Below, piece by piece: positions 10,548 through 24,295 of a stretch of 64,000 nucleotides of DNA. Position 1 is the first letter of the stretch. Every line of letters begins with the position of its first letter. This DNA comes from Thozetella sp. PMI_491 (Eukaryota > Ascomycota > Sordariomycetes > Chaetosphaeriales > Chaetosphaeriaceae): assembly GCA_021432635.1 (NCBI GenBank), contig MU270049.1, forward strand, positions 498,347 through 562,346, in the 5' to 3' direction. The notes beneath the pieces were generated by a model. The model made no database searches. It was given only the letters and a program-made list of their open reading frames with translations, and was not told where the DNA came from. Position numbers and translations under genes: made by a program.

Positions 10548-13346
10548 ATGATGTCGCGGACTTGCCTCAGCCTGAAAGGGCTCGTTGTCTCTGCCGTGCT
10601 CCTCTGCTCCTTCGCCGGGGAGTCTGCAGCTCGGCCGAGCCCCAGGCCCAAGACCACGTGGGGGAAGCACGGACAAGCTCACAAGGGCCTCAAGCGGATG
10701 GCAGACGACATTAAGCGCAGCATTGAGGGCAAGAAGCTCCGCAGGGAGGACGAGACGGCGTGCCCCGAGACGCTGGCCACTGCCATCACCGCGCCCAAGA
10801 CCAACATCTGGGCCGGGCTGACGGACATTGAGGCGGCCTCCATCGCCCAATGGCTCTTTGCGCAGACGGACCTGAACCTGACTGTGAGCGAGAACGCCAC
10901 AGATTGGGATAACTCAGTGTCAGTATCCAACAGCGAGGACGCGAGGCTGCAAGAACCATGTTTCCGGCTGACATACAACGCGGTGACAACAGGGTGCTCA
11001 TCGAGCTTCTGAGACCTAACAAGACGGATGCTCTGGCCTACATCGACTCTGGCTCCTCCACACCCACCAGGTACGCCCATATTGTCCTGGACAACCGCGC
11101 GAGCGAGGAGCCGACGTACGCCGACATCGTCGTGGGGCCACTGCCGATCGACAACACGACCACCAAGTGGGAGCCCCTGACATATCCCTTCACCAAGAAG
11201 AACAACGGCCGGGTGCGCAACCTAGATGCAGATTCGGATGCCCTCTATACGGATTGGCTCAACGTCATCTCGACTTCGGTTGCCGACATCACCCTGGACC
11301 TCTGGGGCGCGGCGGCGTACGGCCTCGAGAACGACACCATCTCGGTCTGGGGCATTGACCCGTCGTGGCAGGACAATGGCCGAGTCGTCCGGTGGGACAC
11401 CTTCTGGAACGTCCCAACTAGCGAGTTCGACGACAGTACCCTGCTACCCCTCGGCCTGTACTTCAAGTCGGACGTGACGGGCCGCGACGTGAGCCAGTGG
11501 AAGCTCGAGGGTTGGCTGTATAACGACATCTTCTACGAGACCACCGACGACTTCCGGGCCGCCTATTTTGCCCCAGGATTCGAGAAGCTCGGCACCAACG
11601 AGGACGGCGAGTGGGCCCAGACCGATCCGCTGGGCGACCCCCTTCCCTTCGAGAGCATCTACCCACCGACCCAGATCGCTCCATCCGGGGCGCGGTACGC
11701 CCTCGACGCGGAGCAGAAGTACATCGAGTGGATGGGCTTCAGCTTCTATGTCGGCTTCACGCGCGACACGGGCATGGGGCTGTACGACATTCGCTACAAG
11801 GGTGAGAGAATACTGTACGAGCTCGGTCTTCAGGAGGCTCTAGCTCATTATGCCGGTAAGTGGTGGTGTACAGAGATAAGGGAGGTGCTTCTAGTGGCAA
11901 GTGTCTAACCTCTGGGCGACAGGTAACGATCCCGTCCAATCCTCTACTGCCTATCTGGACAGCTACTACGGCTTCGGCCCATACGCCTTTGAACTCGTCC
12001 AGGGTTATGACTGCCCTGCATACGCTACGTACTTGAATAGCACGTTCTATATGGACGAAACCACCCATACCCAGTATGTAGCCATGCGAGGCAAACAGCT
12101 ACACGAGGGACTGGGCCGGCGCTGACTTGACGATTCCAAATAGCATCAACAGCATCTGTCTATTCGAGTATGACGCCGACTTCCCGATGCAGCGTCACAG
12201 CGCGTCCGGATATGTCGCCATTAGCAAGAACGTCTACTTCACAATTCGTTCCGTCTCCACGGTGGGGAACTACGAGTACGTGAACCCCTTCCCCCCCCTT
12301 CTAAGAAGACTGTTTGGTACGGCATCTGACTTGAGACTGCTTAGCTATATGTTCTCATATACGTTTGCCTTGGATGGATCCATCACGGTCGAGGTCCGCG
12401 CCTCGGGCTACATCCAGTCGGCCTACTACGCGGCGAACGGCGATTACGGGTTCCAGATCCATGACTCCCTCAGCGGCTCTATGCACGACCATGTGCTCAA
12501 CTACAAGGCTGATTTTGATATCCTCGGTACCAACAACTCAGTGCAGCTGATGAAGAACATCCCGGCATCCCGGCAGTACTCATGTTAGTGCCATTCCTCG
12601 ATAGTACCCACGGTAGCTGTAGGGATGACTGCTAACAGAACGGACAACTGACAGGGTCCAACGGCAAGAACCGCAAGACCATGACTTTGAAACGGTCCTT
12701 CATCGACAGCGAGGACGATGGAAAGCAAAATTGGGATCCGTTCACCCAGGTGCTCGTCGTGAACGAGGACCAGAAGAACAAGTTCGGCGAGAACCGAGGC
12801 TATCGCGTTCTTCCGTACACGGGCACTGCGCGCCTGACGGTCGAGGAGAGCAGCAACTTGGTCAATGCAGCACGCTGGGCCGAGCACGACTTCTTCGTAA
12901 CACGGCAGCATGATACCGAGCCCAAGAGCTCCCACCCCTTCAACAACCAGGACGTCTTTGACCCGCCAGTCAACTTTGACCAATTCTTCAACAGCGAGAG
13001 CCTCCGGCAGGAGGACCTGGTGCTGTGGCTCAATCTCGGCATGCACCACGTGCCGCACACGGGCGATCTGCCCAACACTGTCTTCACCACTGCCCACAGC
13101 GGCATTCAGTTCATGCCCAGCAACTACTTCACCGGCGATACCAGTCATGCCTCCGTCAATCGTGTGCGCATTGAATACGGCAACGGCTCGGCCGAAGTCA
13201 CCAGCTTTGGGCAGCAGGACTCGACCTGTGCGCTCACCTTTGAGCCGGTCGAGCCGGATTTGGAGAACTACAAGGGAGATGTGGTGGTGCGAAAGTTCCC
13301 CTACGACCCCAGCAATCCTTATTTTGAGACAGATGCTATTGTCTAA
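10548..13346 (+). CDS. Secreted copper amine oxidase
   Basis: Six exons (10548-10918, 10993-11855, 11923-12073, 12144-12275, 12345-12583, 12655-13346) encode about 815 residues. The family oxidatively deaminates primary amines to aldehydes, ammonia and hydrogen peroxide using copper and a self-made topaquinone (TPQ). The family motifs are present. NYDY gives the TPQ tyrosine at about residue 505; the intron inside this motif must use GTACGT as donor to yield NYD. HDH (about 553 and 555) and His 717 of the HHVPHTGD motif are the likely copper ligands. The Asp in AYLDSYYG (about 424) matches the catalytic base. The N-terminus MMSRTCLS...SFAGESAA looks like a signal peptide, so the enzyme is probably secreted, unlike the peroxisomal fungal amine oxidases. 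ATG 10551 is an equally possible start. Exon 1 uses a GTCAGT donor. No neighbouring gene is functionally linked. Confidence 0.95.
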
Positions 13347-13454
13347 ACGTCGTCGCTTAAGCCGAGGAGCCAGCAGAGAGGAGGCTGTGGCTGGAAACGA
13401 CGAAGAAGACAAGATGAGGATTGTGGAATAGAGCCAAGAGAGCATGGAGAGAGG

Positions 13455-13460
13455 AATAAA
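13455..13460 (+). terminator. Candidate polyadenylation signal (amine oxidase)
   Basis: AATAAA about 110 nt after the amine oxidase stop codon. It fits a cleavage and polyadenylation signal by position and sequence. Confidence 0.4.
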
Positions 13461-13636
13461 AGGCCACCCCCCAAAAGGCAAGCCAGCACAAGCTACCGCA
13501 CGTATATAGGGCTCAGTACGTTATATATATCCCCATAACCGCATCGCCCCACGTGGGAATTGAAAAGCCGCTACATCGAATTTACTATCGTAGACCATAT
13601 GAAGATATTCAGAGAGCTTACAAGGCCAGTAGCGAG

Positions 13637-13678
13637 CCAAAAAGGACCCGAAACGCGCCAAAAAGGATCCGAAAATGG
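13637..13678. repeat. 21-bp tandem duplication
   Basis: Two adjacent copies of a 21-bp unit that begins CCAAAAAGGA and continues with CCGAAA. They differ at a few positions. Confidence 0.7.
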
Positions 13679-15191
13679 TCCAACAGGGCCGTTTAATGGC
13701 TCCCAAGCCCGTAAAAAATGCTTAAACTCTGTCCCGTACCAAGTTAACAAGCACACACAGAGGGTGGATTGTAGCCAGCTCGAGCTTGTCAACACCAGAA
13801 GTACCCTATGCGCATAGCAATGGTCCGTGCCCCAAGGCCCCACGGCAGCTCCCTAGTCCGTCGCTAGCCCGGCAGGCGCGAGCAGGCCTACAGAACAGGG
13901 GAAAGTGGGAAAGCTGAAGCAGGAGGCGCTGCCGATCTGGGCAGCAGCTCGCACGCCCATGTGCCGTGCCCCGGACCAGACGGTGCTTGACGCATTCCCG
14001 TGTACCCGTCCGTGGCCTGTCTCTTTGGGTTTTCGGGGACCGCGCTTTGACAGCCGGCTCGCCTTCGGGCCTCTGCAAAGGGAGGGGGAGAAGGAGGGGA
14101 AATGGGAATTAGCTAATATTTTTCTTTTACTGTCGTTGCGGGTGGCGTCCGACAGTGTTTGGGGCCAAGCACATCGTGGCCGGGGCACATCCTACATGCG
14201 ACCTGAGTGTTTGCGAACCAACGGGGCGCCACGGGGGAGAAGGGGGGGGGAGGGGTTCACTAGCGAGCTGCACGGCGCCCACTACGGGAAACAGGGAGAA
14301 GCATCGCTGGGTGGTGGTGGAATCGACAATTCGACGACAGATCATGTCTCGCCACTGCGCCCGCTGCCTTGTCTCTCTCTTGCTTGCCTTGGCGGCTCGC
14401 CTGCCCTGTCTACCTGTGCGGGCCCTATCCGGGTGGGCGCCTGGGTCAGGGAGGGGTATGCAACAGCGCGGTTCTGGCGGGGAAATTGACGCCGCCAAGG
14501 GGGGGAAAGCAGCGCTTGGGAGCGGCGGTAGTGGTTGCATCGGCTCTATCCATGGCCCGATTTGCCTCCTCCTCCCCTCCCTCCCCCCCGTTTCCTCGTC
14601 CCCTTTCCCACCGAACCCCTACCATACCACAGCTGTAGGTCTAATAGAAATTCTCCGTGCCCCCCCTCTCTCCGCCTAATCCATCAAAAGGACTCGGGCG
14701 CAAACTTCCCTTTTACCGTGCAGTGCCTCGGGCACAGCATTGCCTCCTGCTGGGCCGAGACCGACACGAGACTGTGCAGGCCATGGGGAGTCTGCTGTAT
14801 GTAGGTATGTATGTACTTTGTTATCTCCGCATCCAACCGACAGCACCTAGGCCCCGAAGCTCCCTGACACAAATCCTTCCCGCACCCTGGGCCGGAGCGG
14901 GAACACGAAGGAGAAAAAAAAATAAAGTAAAATAAATAGTGTCCACGCCTTCCCATCTTTTTGGATCCTGCCCAAACCCCCTCTCCTCCCCCCCAGCCGT
15001 TCATGTCCTGACTCCCTTGGCCTGCTACACTCTTGCGTGTGCTACTTGGGCGTAGAGAGTAGGTAGGCGCGCAAACAGAAATAAAAAAGAGTGAGAGAGC
15101 GGGAGGGGAAAGCCTATTGTGAAACACACCTTCACCGACTCGCTGAAGTGCCTACACCACCTTGCCCGAGTGTGCCTGTCTCTTTGTCCTT

Positions 15192-15217
15192 CCCCCCCCC
15201 CCCCCCCCCCCCCCCCC
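15192..15217. repeat. Poly-C tract
   Basis: About 26 consecutive C residues inside a pyrimidine-rich intergenic stretch. Confidence 0.95.
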
Positions 15218-17816
15218 ATTTCCCCCACTTAAATGGTACTGGGTACGGGTCTCGTCATCAGTCTCCGGCTCGGCCTCTCGTGCCCTGCCCTCTGTAACGA
15301 CACCGGACGCCTGCATATGCGTGAGCACGAAATGCGGCAGATAGGTTGTTTGTTGCTCGTGCCTCTCTGTCTGGCTAGAGTGGTGCCCCGTTGCCTGCTG
15401 CAGCCACGAATGCCACTCTTGCCTATATCTAGAATCTTGCCTTACCTCCTTCCCCCCCTTCTCTACCCTCCTCCCCGCCATCTTTCCGCCTCTCCGCTCT
15501 TCCGCCTGTCCTCCCCTCCTCCCTCTTTTCTCATGTGTGCGTGCGTGCTTGCTTGCGTGCATGCGTGCGCTTGCGAGCCGTTCGTGTTGTGCCAGGTCTC
15601 TGCGTGCAGAGAGCTCTCGGCCTTCCGTGCGAGCGGCGGGCGGCGGGCGGCGGCGGCGGCGTTCCTCTTGGACGATATTCCCACCACCCCCCGTGATGCC
15701 GGCGGCTTACCCCTCCTTTTAGAGCCTCCCATCTCCTCCCCCCCTTCCCCCTGCCCGCCGAGTCCAACCAGAAGCTTGCTACCCACCCACCCCAATCCCT
15801 CATGCGGGCCAGCCTGGACCCTCGCATTGCTGGAAACGTGGGCACGTCTTGACTGGGAGAGCTCCAGATGCAGCTAGTCACATCTCGTACTGCACGAGGG
15901 GGGCCCCATAGGCTCCCTGCCTTAGGTGCACAAATAACGTCCGGACCGCAGGTGCTACGTACTCTGTGCGATGCCTGCCCGCATACGTGCCTATGCATGC
16001 GCTCGGTGGGCAAACGGGGGACGCAGGAAAGCAGTAGTGCGGGATATATCTTTGGCTCGCGGGGCCCAGGTCCGCAGGCACTTGCTCTGCCTCCCACCTC
16101 TGTCGTGTATCCAATTGTGCCTCGGTCCTATGGTGGTGTGACCGCCATTCTGTGAAGACGCCCGAGTCGTCGTCGGGCACCACGTCACGCCGGCAAAGCG
16201 GATGCCTTCGCGACGGGGGTGTGTAGCATCGTCATCTGGCAGCCCGCCCGCCCACCGGCTTGGGGGGGGAGGCGGGGGGTTCCAATTCGGATGCAGTTTT
16301 TGTATACTATGCTGGATGTGACGTGGTAGAACGCGCTCGCTATTGCCTACAGTGCCTTGGCCAGTGTAAACACGTAGTACACCGTTGGCTGCGCTACTCT
16401 CGCCATCCCCGCCAGGTTCATCCCCAAGCGCCCCAAAAGTTCGCCGCGCGGGCGGGAGGCGGGAGGCAGGAGAAGAGACGCGCGAGACATGCTACCCATA
16501 TGCCAGGCTAATATACGAGCGAAGCGCTAGCGTCATCATCCAAATGGGTTCGCCGCAATCGGGTAATCAGAGGCAGTATAGCCCCAGATGGCGCGAGCCA
16601 GACCCCCTTTCCCGCCGTGCCGGCGAGCGCCCGTGATCGTCTCTCTCATTTGGCCTCCACCGGCCGACCGTCCCCGCTGCATCGAGCATCGACGCATCAA
16701 AATAGCCTGGAAGGGGGCGGCCTTGTCGCTCACGCACGATGTGCCGTGCGGCAGCACACCCGCCCCCCAGCGTTTTGGAGAAACATGGTTTGCTGGGGTG
16801 CTCGTGACTGCAGAGGGAGAAAAAAAGTGGACTCCATATTATCATCGCCCGCACGGCCGCATAACCATGGAACGCCATCAGAGAAGCTGGGACTGACCCC
16901 CCGAGCCAGGTGAAACGGTCGATCATCGCGATCCCGCGCGGACGTCCAACGCACCAGCGGGCGGTAATTAAGCTAGAACCGAGGACAGAAGACAGAAGGA
17001 CCGGACCACACAGACACACACCCCTTTCCGGCGATCGAGTCTGGCTAGTCGTCCGTCCGATGCCCATCCCCTGTGGACCTGAGGTCCAGCAGAAACACGG
17101 TCCCGTAGGGAGGTGTCGAACACTTCCAGCCCCAGCCTCGGGCCACCGATGAGCGTCATGCGAGGCACGATTCTCGACCCTGCCGCCCATTTCCAGACAG
17201 AGAGGCGCTTTGGGAGAGTCGATCCCCGGTGCGAAGTGCGAGTGCGGTCATCTCTAGACGAGGAAGGAAGGGGGCTTTACCACCTAGGTTGGTAAAGTAT
17301 TGCACACACCCCGTGCGATGTGGGAGGTCCCTATTTTAACCCCCATGTCAGGCCGTAGATTTTTTTTTGCTAGGTCTGGCGAGGAAGGTGTCGCCTGGCA
17401 CTCTGGGCAAAGCGCCCGTCCAAACCTGGCCCTGCTTGCTAATTTTGACAGGCGTGAAGGAAAAGCCACGTGCTGGGGCGCTGAAGCGTGCTAAAACCCA
17501 GCCCGCTCACGGCCCCCCCTGTGCCCTGGTTCGGAGGCGCTCGTTTCTTACCCGCACCGCTTTTCTTCCCCTGCGAGGCTCCGTCGCTTAGGTAACCATG
17601 GGCTAGCCCGGCCAGACGTAGGGTTGCAGAAACGGGGCAGGCCTAGGGGCTAACACAACGGGGCCCCCCTGGGAGTACGACGGTCGATTGGGTTTTAGGC
17701 CCCGGCACCCGCTCCATCTTGCCCAGCTGTCCGGTGCCTAGAGGACGCTTGCACAGGATACGGTAGTTGCGATCTCCCCATGAAGGGAGGGGGGCATGGA
17801 AAAGGGGGGGGAGGGG

Positions 17817-17838
17817 GGAGGAGGAGGAGGAGGAGGAG
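17817..17838. repeat. GAG trinucleotide microsatellite
   Basis: About seven GAG/AGG units directly after a G-rich stretch. No gene is supported across it. Confidence 0.9.
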
Positions 17839-20800
17839 CTTGTACGACTTGACGTCGTCATCTACGCTCCGCCTAGAGTTTCAACGGTTCCAAGTCCCTT
17901 TTTTCCTAACAAGCTTCCCGTCGCCTTCCGGTTGCGGGGGGTGGATTGCGCTCCCTCTCCCCTTCCTCCTGTTCTTGTTGGCTCGAGGGCCACATGCGAG
18001 CAGCTAGGCCCGTCCTCCGGTACTAAGTACCATAGTACGGATGTAGACCTGTTCCTTCCTTTTTTTTTCTGGGCCCCCGGCTGGCCGCTCGCTACTCGTC
18101 CCAGGGTTCATGTACTAATTTTCCCTACCCACAAGCTTGCCTAACAGAGATAAGATTGGCCCCGGGATGGCTCCGCCCGCATGCAAGTGTCTTAATCCCC
18201 TACAGATCATGCCCTGCAATGATGATGTGGGATCGCATGCCGCCGAGGAACCAACACAAAACCTCTCTTGACCCAACCCTGCCCTTTACGTGCTTCCCCG
18301 ACGCGGGTCGCCAATATTGGCTCCCAGCCAGTCCCCCCCTTGACCGGGCTGCTTTTCCGGTCAGCGGTCCCCAGCAAAAGGCGTCGGCAGCGAACCAGTG
18401 GCTAGAAGTCTCCTGTGAGGGACGTTCATCATTCAAAGCCTGCTGACTAGTCACAATTTTTTTTCTCTTTCCTTCCTGTCTTGTTTCCTCGGTCGACCCG
18501 TGGCCCTTAAAACGCCCCCACCCATGGCCGTTGGTCGCGCCCCCTCACGGCATTTCGGTTTCCAAACGCAAAGAGGCGATACCGCAGGTTTCATCAAGAT
18601 GATGCTGCCGATGGTGTAGATGTGCTTCTTTTCTTATCTCGCTCCCAATCACAGGCCAGGGTCCGAGCCATCGCATCGGATGGCATCTCTAGCCCACCGG
18701 CCATGACGGTGACGGCAAATGACGTTCCTTCATCCCCAGTCGTGTCTCCTTGGGGGGTTAGGAGGCTGATGGCCCCGTCCGACCGACCACCTACCTGGCG
18801 GTGGTGGTGGTGGCCTCTCCGGGCAGGCAGCGGTGGCTGTGGCGGCGTTTACGCGCACGAACGTAGTTCTGCCGCCTCGTGAGAGCTTCGGAAGCATTTC
18901 CCGATGGCAGCAGCACGGAATTGGGTCATGACAGATGATTGACTCGCACACCGCAACCTGCGCATGAGATCCAATGACGAATGGCCACACGCTTGCTGCG
19001 GCGATATTTGAGGGGAGGGGGGGCGGCTTCCCCAAGCGGTGCTTCCGCCCAGTCATCCCTAGCTCGCGCCCCGTTGCCCGTCCAATTCGCGTAGGAGACG
19101 GCGCGACGCTTCCCAAAGTACGGAGACACTAAGTTAGGCCGCGGCCTCGCTCTTGGGCGATGGCGGGCTGACGATGCAGACGGGACGCATGGGCGGAGAC
19201 GCCTGCGCCGTCACCAACCGGCCGCCACCCAAAAGCACGTACTTCGGCTGGCCATCCTCGCCGACAGCCAGCCTCTGAGGCCTTCTCCTTCCGGCTTGGG
19301 CCCTTGCCGCGCTTCCCACTTTTCCTTCCCCACCCCCCTGTCTAGATACCAACCTTGGCCGCCACGATTTCCTTTCACTCCGGAGACCCCCCTGCAGCCT
19401 TGCACCGGGCGTAGGCGTAGGGAGGACGGGCTGGCCAGGCTAGGTGTGGGTGTGGGTGGGTGGGGCGGGGGGTGTGGAACCCATGCTGTGCGTGCTGCTG
19501 CGCTGGAGATGCATCGGGCCCCTTCCTTGGCACCTTGGCCCAGCTCCGGCTCGGCCAGTCACCGGGATGTGTCGGGCACCGGGCCAGGGGGGGCGAAAGG
19601 CCTACTATGTATGTGCATGTCCTCCTGCCAGCGCTCGTGGGCTGTCGAGAGCCTGTCATCTCTGGCCCGCGGCCAGCTGCTAGGGGGGGGGGGGTGGTCG
19701 CCTCTGGGCATGACGGGTGGTCTGGGCGCGCGAAGACGAACAGCCAGCAGGACCGGGGAAGATGGGATGAAACAAAGCGCTGGGAACCCACGGCGGACGA
19801 ACCTGAAGCCCACGACTGGTTGAAACAGGCCGAACTTGCGAGGCGCAGGCAATATGAGGCCAGACAGCTCTCTGCATCGTACGTAGGTATATCACAATTG
19901 GCCCCATTCAATAATTGCTCCTTGGCTCTTCCCGCTACCTCGTCCTCTCCACCCTTTGGCGCAGCGCGATCGCCCGCCAAGTCTTGTCCAGGGTGGTCGG
20001 TCAATCGTTGCTTTTTGCATTGTTTGCGCCCTCCTTCCGGAAAGTGGACTGGACTAACTGGCAGTGCCGGGACTCCTGTCAAACCAGCGAGGTGGATATT
20101 CCCTGGCCGTCTTTGCCGTATTGCCTTCAGCTCAAGCAAACGGCCTCTTTTGCTTGGTAATTTTTTTTTCGGGCCCTCGACCCGCAAACAGAAGATCCGA
20201 GATGATCTACTTCTCAGCATTGTATCGGCGCGGCGCACATCCTCACGACTCCCGCGGCGAGAGCCATCCGAACCCCTCCGGACCAGATCTTCTCTTGATG
20301 TTCTGTGTGATGTGTTGGAGATCACTTTTCGCGAAGTCGATCGCTCGGGGACGCGCGCCTTCGCACGTGGTGCCGAGCCCTCGAATGCCACCTTGGCGGG
20401 TGACGAGGTGAGCGCGAAACAGGAGCGAGGTGAGATAACAGTAGTGGTATAACAGGCTCCCTGCAGGAAGGACCAGGCACCCCGATCCTCCCCTACCCGG
20501 GCCGAGTTGACCCTCCTCACCTGCCTTTCCGACTTGGGACAAGCCCCTCTCCCCTTTTCAGTCGAGTGGGCGGTGGGCGGGTAGAGGCTTTTAGAAGGCC
20601 CAGGTCCCTGCGGAGTGCTCTCCGCCCCTGTCCGTAGTGGGCCCTGCAAGGCGGACCCACCACAGGTCGCTTCGACCTCATGCGACATGCTGGGGTGGAA
20701 ATCTCACCGTCATGAACCAAACACCCCTTACCCCTGCCCTCCCCCCGCCATCCATCACGGGATCACTTTGCCTGGCTCTATGTGAATTTCAGCCAATATT

Positions 20801-23800
20801 TTGCACCAAATTTACCAGCAAGTGACGAGGAAGAAGGCAGGCAGGGCCAAAAAAAAAAACGGCGTGGTATCCACTCTCGAATTGGCAATATTTTCTTTTT
20901 CCCTTTTTTTTTCTCTTATCCGAAAGCACACTCCCCTTCCCTTTCGAGATCGTCATGGTTGCACGGCATACCTACATACCTCGAGGACATTTGACATAAC
21001 CTTGGCGCGATTGACTCCTAGACATGGATTGATCGGCCCCGTTCGGGCATCCTACTTAGTCTAGCATGTAGGCGGTACCATAGTGGCAATGGTACCAGCA
21101 TTTCGTCTCTTCCCCTCTCTGGGAATCGCTGTCTTGGGTGATCTTTTCGTCATCCTACCCCCCTTCCTGCAAAGTACATAGTAAGAGCCGCCGCCGATGT
21201 TCCGAGACCTGGAGCCGGAACAGGATGGCCCATCTCGGTGACACGAGGTCCAAGACTGTAGAGATAACCGCGCCCTTCGAGTCATGCCTCCAACGGGCCT
21301 GGTTGCGTAGTCTGTTGATCGCCCAAAAAGGACAAGGGACAAGGACACTCAGTGGCACTCGATTGTCTGTGCTACGCGTGATCTCGCCGGCATTTCCAGA
21401 TGTGTGTCCCCACACAGGCGGAAAACCCATTCCTCTAGGGCTGGTGCTATTATCGCCTTTGCCAGATGGCCCAGTCTTCATCAAGTCGAACGCTTCAGTG
21501 CCCGCTAGCCCAAAATCCCCTGAGCCTAGAAATCCTCCCCCCTCCCCCCGCGCGGGTCTCGGCCGCCTGAGTCGGCGGCGCTGTCAACCTATCGCCGCAA
21601 CCAACACCCTTCGGGTCCCGGGCGAAGAAAGCGCCGTCTTTGTATAGGGGCCCAAAAAGGCACCCACATGCGGCATCTCATTGGCCCGCGCGGCGCCGCC
21701 GCGCGAGAGACCACAATCATTCCAGATCTCGCTCAATATCCAGCACGGCGGTTTAGCCATCAACACCCGGAATGTGCCGCCTTCAAACGGAAGGAAACAG
21801 GCGGGAATGTTCGACACCAGAATTCGGGAGAGGCACGGACCAGGTAATTGCGATGACCCACGGGGGCTGGGTTGGGTGTTTAAACCTGTTCGGGTGTCTG
21901 CTATTTACATTGAGCCGAGCCGCTAACGATGTTGGGGCAGTCTATCAGTCTCGGACCCCAAATGAGGCTGAGAGCCGGCAAAACGGCAATTAAATCGCTG
22001 CAGCCAGGGCAGAACCGTTTCTCGACCAGGGGGTGCGGGTGGGTGCTTGCTGGGTGGTGAGACCCCCAGACGAGCTCATTCCAGAGCTGTCCTCGGGAGC
22101 CCACGGGGCGAGCAAGCCTCGACGGGCCATTATTGAAGACACGGATCGGAATGGAAGCCTGTTTCTTCGCCCATGGCATGCCTCTCGGTGTCGCTACTAA
22201 GGGTCTACAAACCCACGTCTGACTCTAGCGGCGCGGACAGCGCCAGCCGGCATCCCACGCAAGCCACGTTCCTACATATCCCCTCTCTAGAGACATAAAA
22301 TCTCGACTCAGACCGAGCTAGGCCCGACCCAAGGGTGGTTAACGTTGCTGCTTGCGGCTGCCCACTGCTTTCCCAAGGCGCGGGAGCACGCGGACCGAGC
22401 AAAAAAAGAGAGTTGCACCGGTCTACTCTATTATGCGCCCCCTCCCCCTTCTCCCCGGCGTGAGATGTACGTGACCGAACATCAACACCCTGCCAGATGA
22501 GAATGTGTGCTCCTCCAGGAGGTTAGATGGCGCCTACGATGGAAACTCTTCCCGGATTCTGTGTGGAGCGCAAACTTGGCTTGGGCAGGAGGAGCTGGCG
22601 AAACAGGGCACTGAGGATCATCCTAGGTAGGCGCTTGTGTGCGTGATCGTCGAGACGCAAACCTTGTGCTCCTTCTGAAGCCGAGTCTGCGGGATTATGG
22701 GCGGGATGACCCGAGTGATGGAGTCACCGCGAGGGCTGGTGGCGATTGCAAGAGCCGCTTTTTTTTCTTTTCCGTCTCTCAGGTGTACAGGATGCTGGGG
22801 TTTTATTTAAAAAAAAATTAAGGAAAAAGAAAGAAAATGGCGCGACGCACCTCTGGACCAGCCACGTTAGCGACCTGGTCTAAAGTCGAAGATACCGGCG
22901 CCATAGAGCGCATGTTGAACCCAATGGCCCAATGGGCCATCACGAGTCAACTAGGGAGTGCCTAGAACACTGGAAGCTAATTGGGCTGCGCTAACTTCAA
23001 GCAGACATCTCCCCTAAACCAGCTCTACCGTAGAATGGAAGGTTATTTGAGAAGTAGCATTTGCGTTTACTGGGGCTTTTTGCCCAATTCTACGATTTGC
23101 TGGAGAATGACCTTCCCTTGAATTGAGGTAGGGATCCTAACAAGGGCCTTGCGCTTGAACATCGTGAGACTTGGCGCGTGGTTTGATGGATAGCGATCGT
23201 CTCAGTAACCGTCGCCTCCTCCACGAATGATTTGGCGGCTCTGTGCCGGACCCAGGGAGGACTACTAGCTTGCAGCCGCGAGTCGAAACATGTAAGAAAG
23301 AGAGATATTTTGGGAGGATATAGCTGCCGGGTGAGGCGCAAAAAAAGGCTTCCTATAATGGAAACGTGGCGGGGACGGCTCGCAGCGGAGAGGAGACGAC
23401 CCTTCTAAAGCAGGCACCAATGAGGAAACCAAGCCAAGTTGGAAAAAAAAAAAAAGAGTCAGAGTCCGGAGGCAGACATCACGCCGGTCCACGCGCGTCT
23501 GCATGCACGCAGGGGACCTGCGATGCCGAGGCGGCGAGGGCATATGTACTTCGTACTATGTAAGAAAAGAAAAGGAGGGTAGGGTGGGGGGATAAGAGGA
23601 AGCCACGGGGATGCACAGGAAGGCGATGGAGGCTTATTACGAGTGCGTGAGCAGCAGGGAGCGGTATAGGGAAAATGCCAGACATGCATTGAGCACAGTC
23701 AGGACGAGCAGCAGCACCCCCAGCCTCCCTGAATGACGACGGACCACCCCATCCACAAATACTCGTAGCGTTCGGAGGGGGCAAAGAGGTATTAGGTTGC

Positions 23801-24295
23801 AGCAGCAGGGTGCGGGCGTGTGGGTATGCCTGTGGTGTGCGTGTGTGGATGGGGTGGATGGGGTGGAGGAGGGTGGGTTGGATTAACCGAATTCACTTGT
23901 GCCACCGCAGTTCGCAGGCGCACCCGGTCCTGGTTGGTTTTTGGTGCCGCACGGCGCCAGATGGAACTTGAACTCGGGAATCTTTTTGGCAACTCACCTG
24001 TGTGCCGGTGCATTTGCCTCCTGCCACCCCTGCCCCTCTGGGGCACCCTTCCCCCGGGGGTGGCCGTAGCAAGGTGGTGGCTGATCTAACCCTGCAGGTA
24101 GGTACCGCGGCTGTACAGGGGCCGAATGCAAAGCTGTCAGCTTCGCGCGGTGCCGTCTGGGGAAGGTACCTGACGGTACGCTGGCTCGCCAAACGCTAGC
24201 CTGGGAGCTAGGGCATGATGCCACTCCCGCCCCCCCTGTTCCTCTCCCAAGACCCCTCCCCCCCCTGCAACGCCCTGTGCACCCTTTGACCCATG

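Larger units (their letters stand above)
13347..24294. other. Very long intergenic region
   Basis: About 11 kb with no supported gene. An AATAAA lies just after the amine oxidase. Further on are a 21-bp tandem duplication (13637-13678), long pyrimidine-rich stretches between about 14.5 and 16 kb, poly-C at 15192-15217, TGCG-type alternation near 15535-15577, a GAG microsatellite at 17817-17838, and poly-G at 19683-19694. Two long antisense-overlapping open frames (19375-20688 minus, 437 codons; 19460-20452 plus, 330 codons) have no domain or plausible gene structure. The region before 24294 may hold regulatory DNA or non-coding transcripts, which cannot be judged from sequence. Confidence 0.5.

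Noticed and set aside
19375..20688. 437-codon open frame on the minus strand, overlapped by a 330-codon frame on the plus strand
   Set aside because: Neither has a recognisable domain, signal peptide or conserved pattern; composition is Arg/Ser/Pro-rich as expected for random frames in GC-rich DNA.
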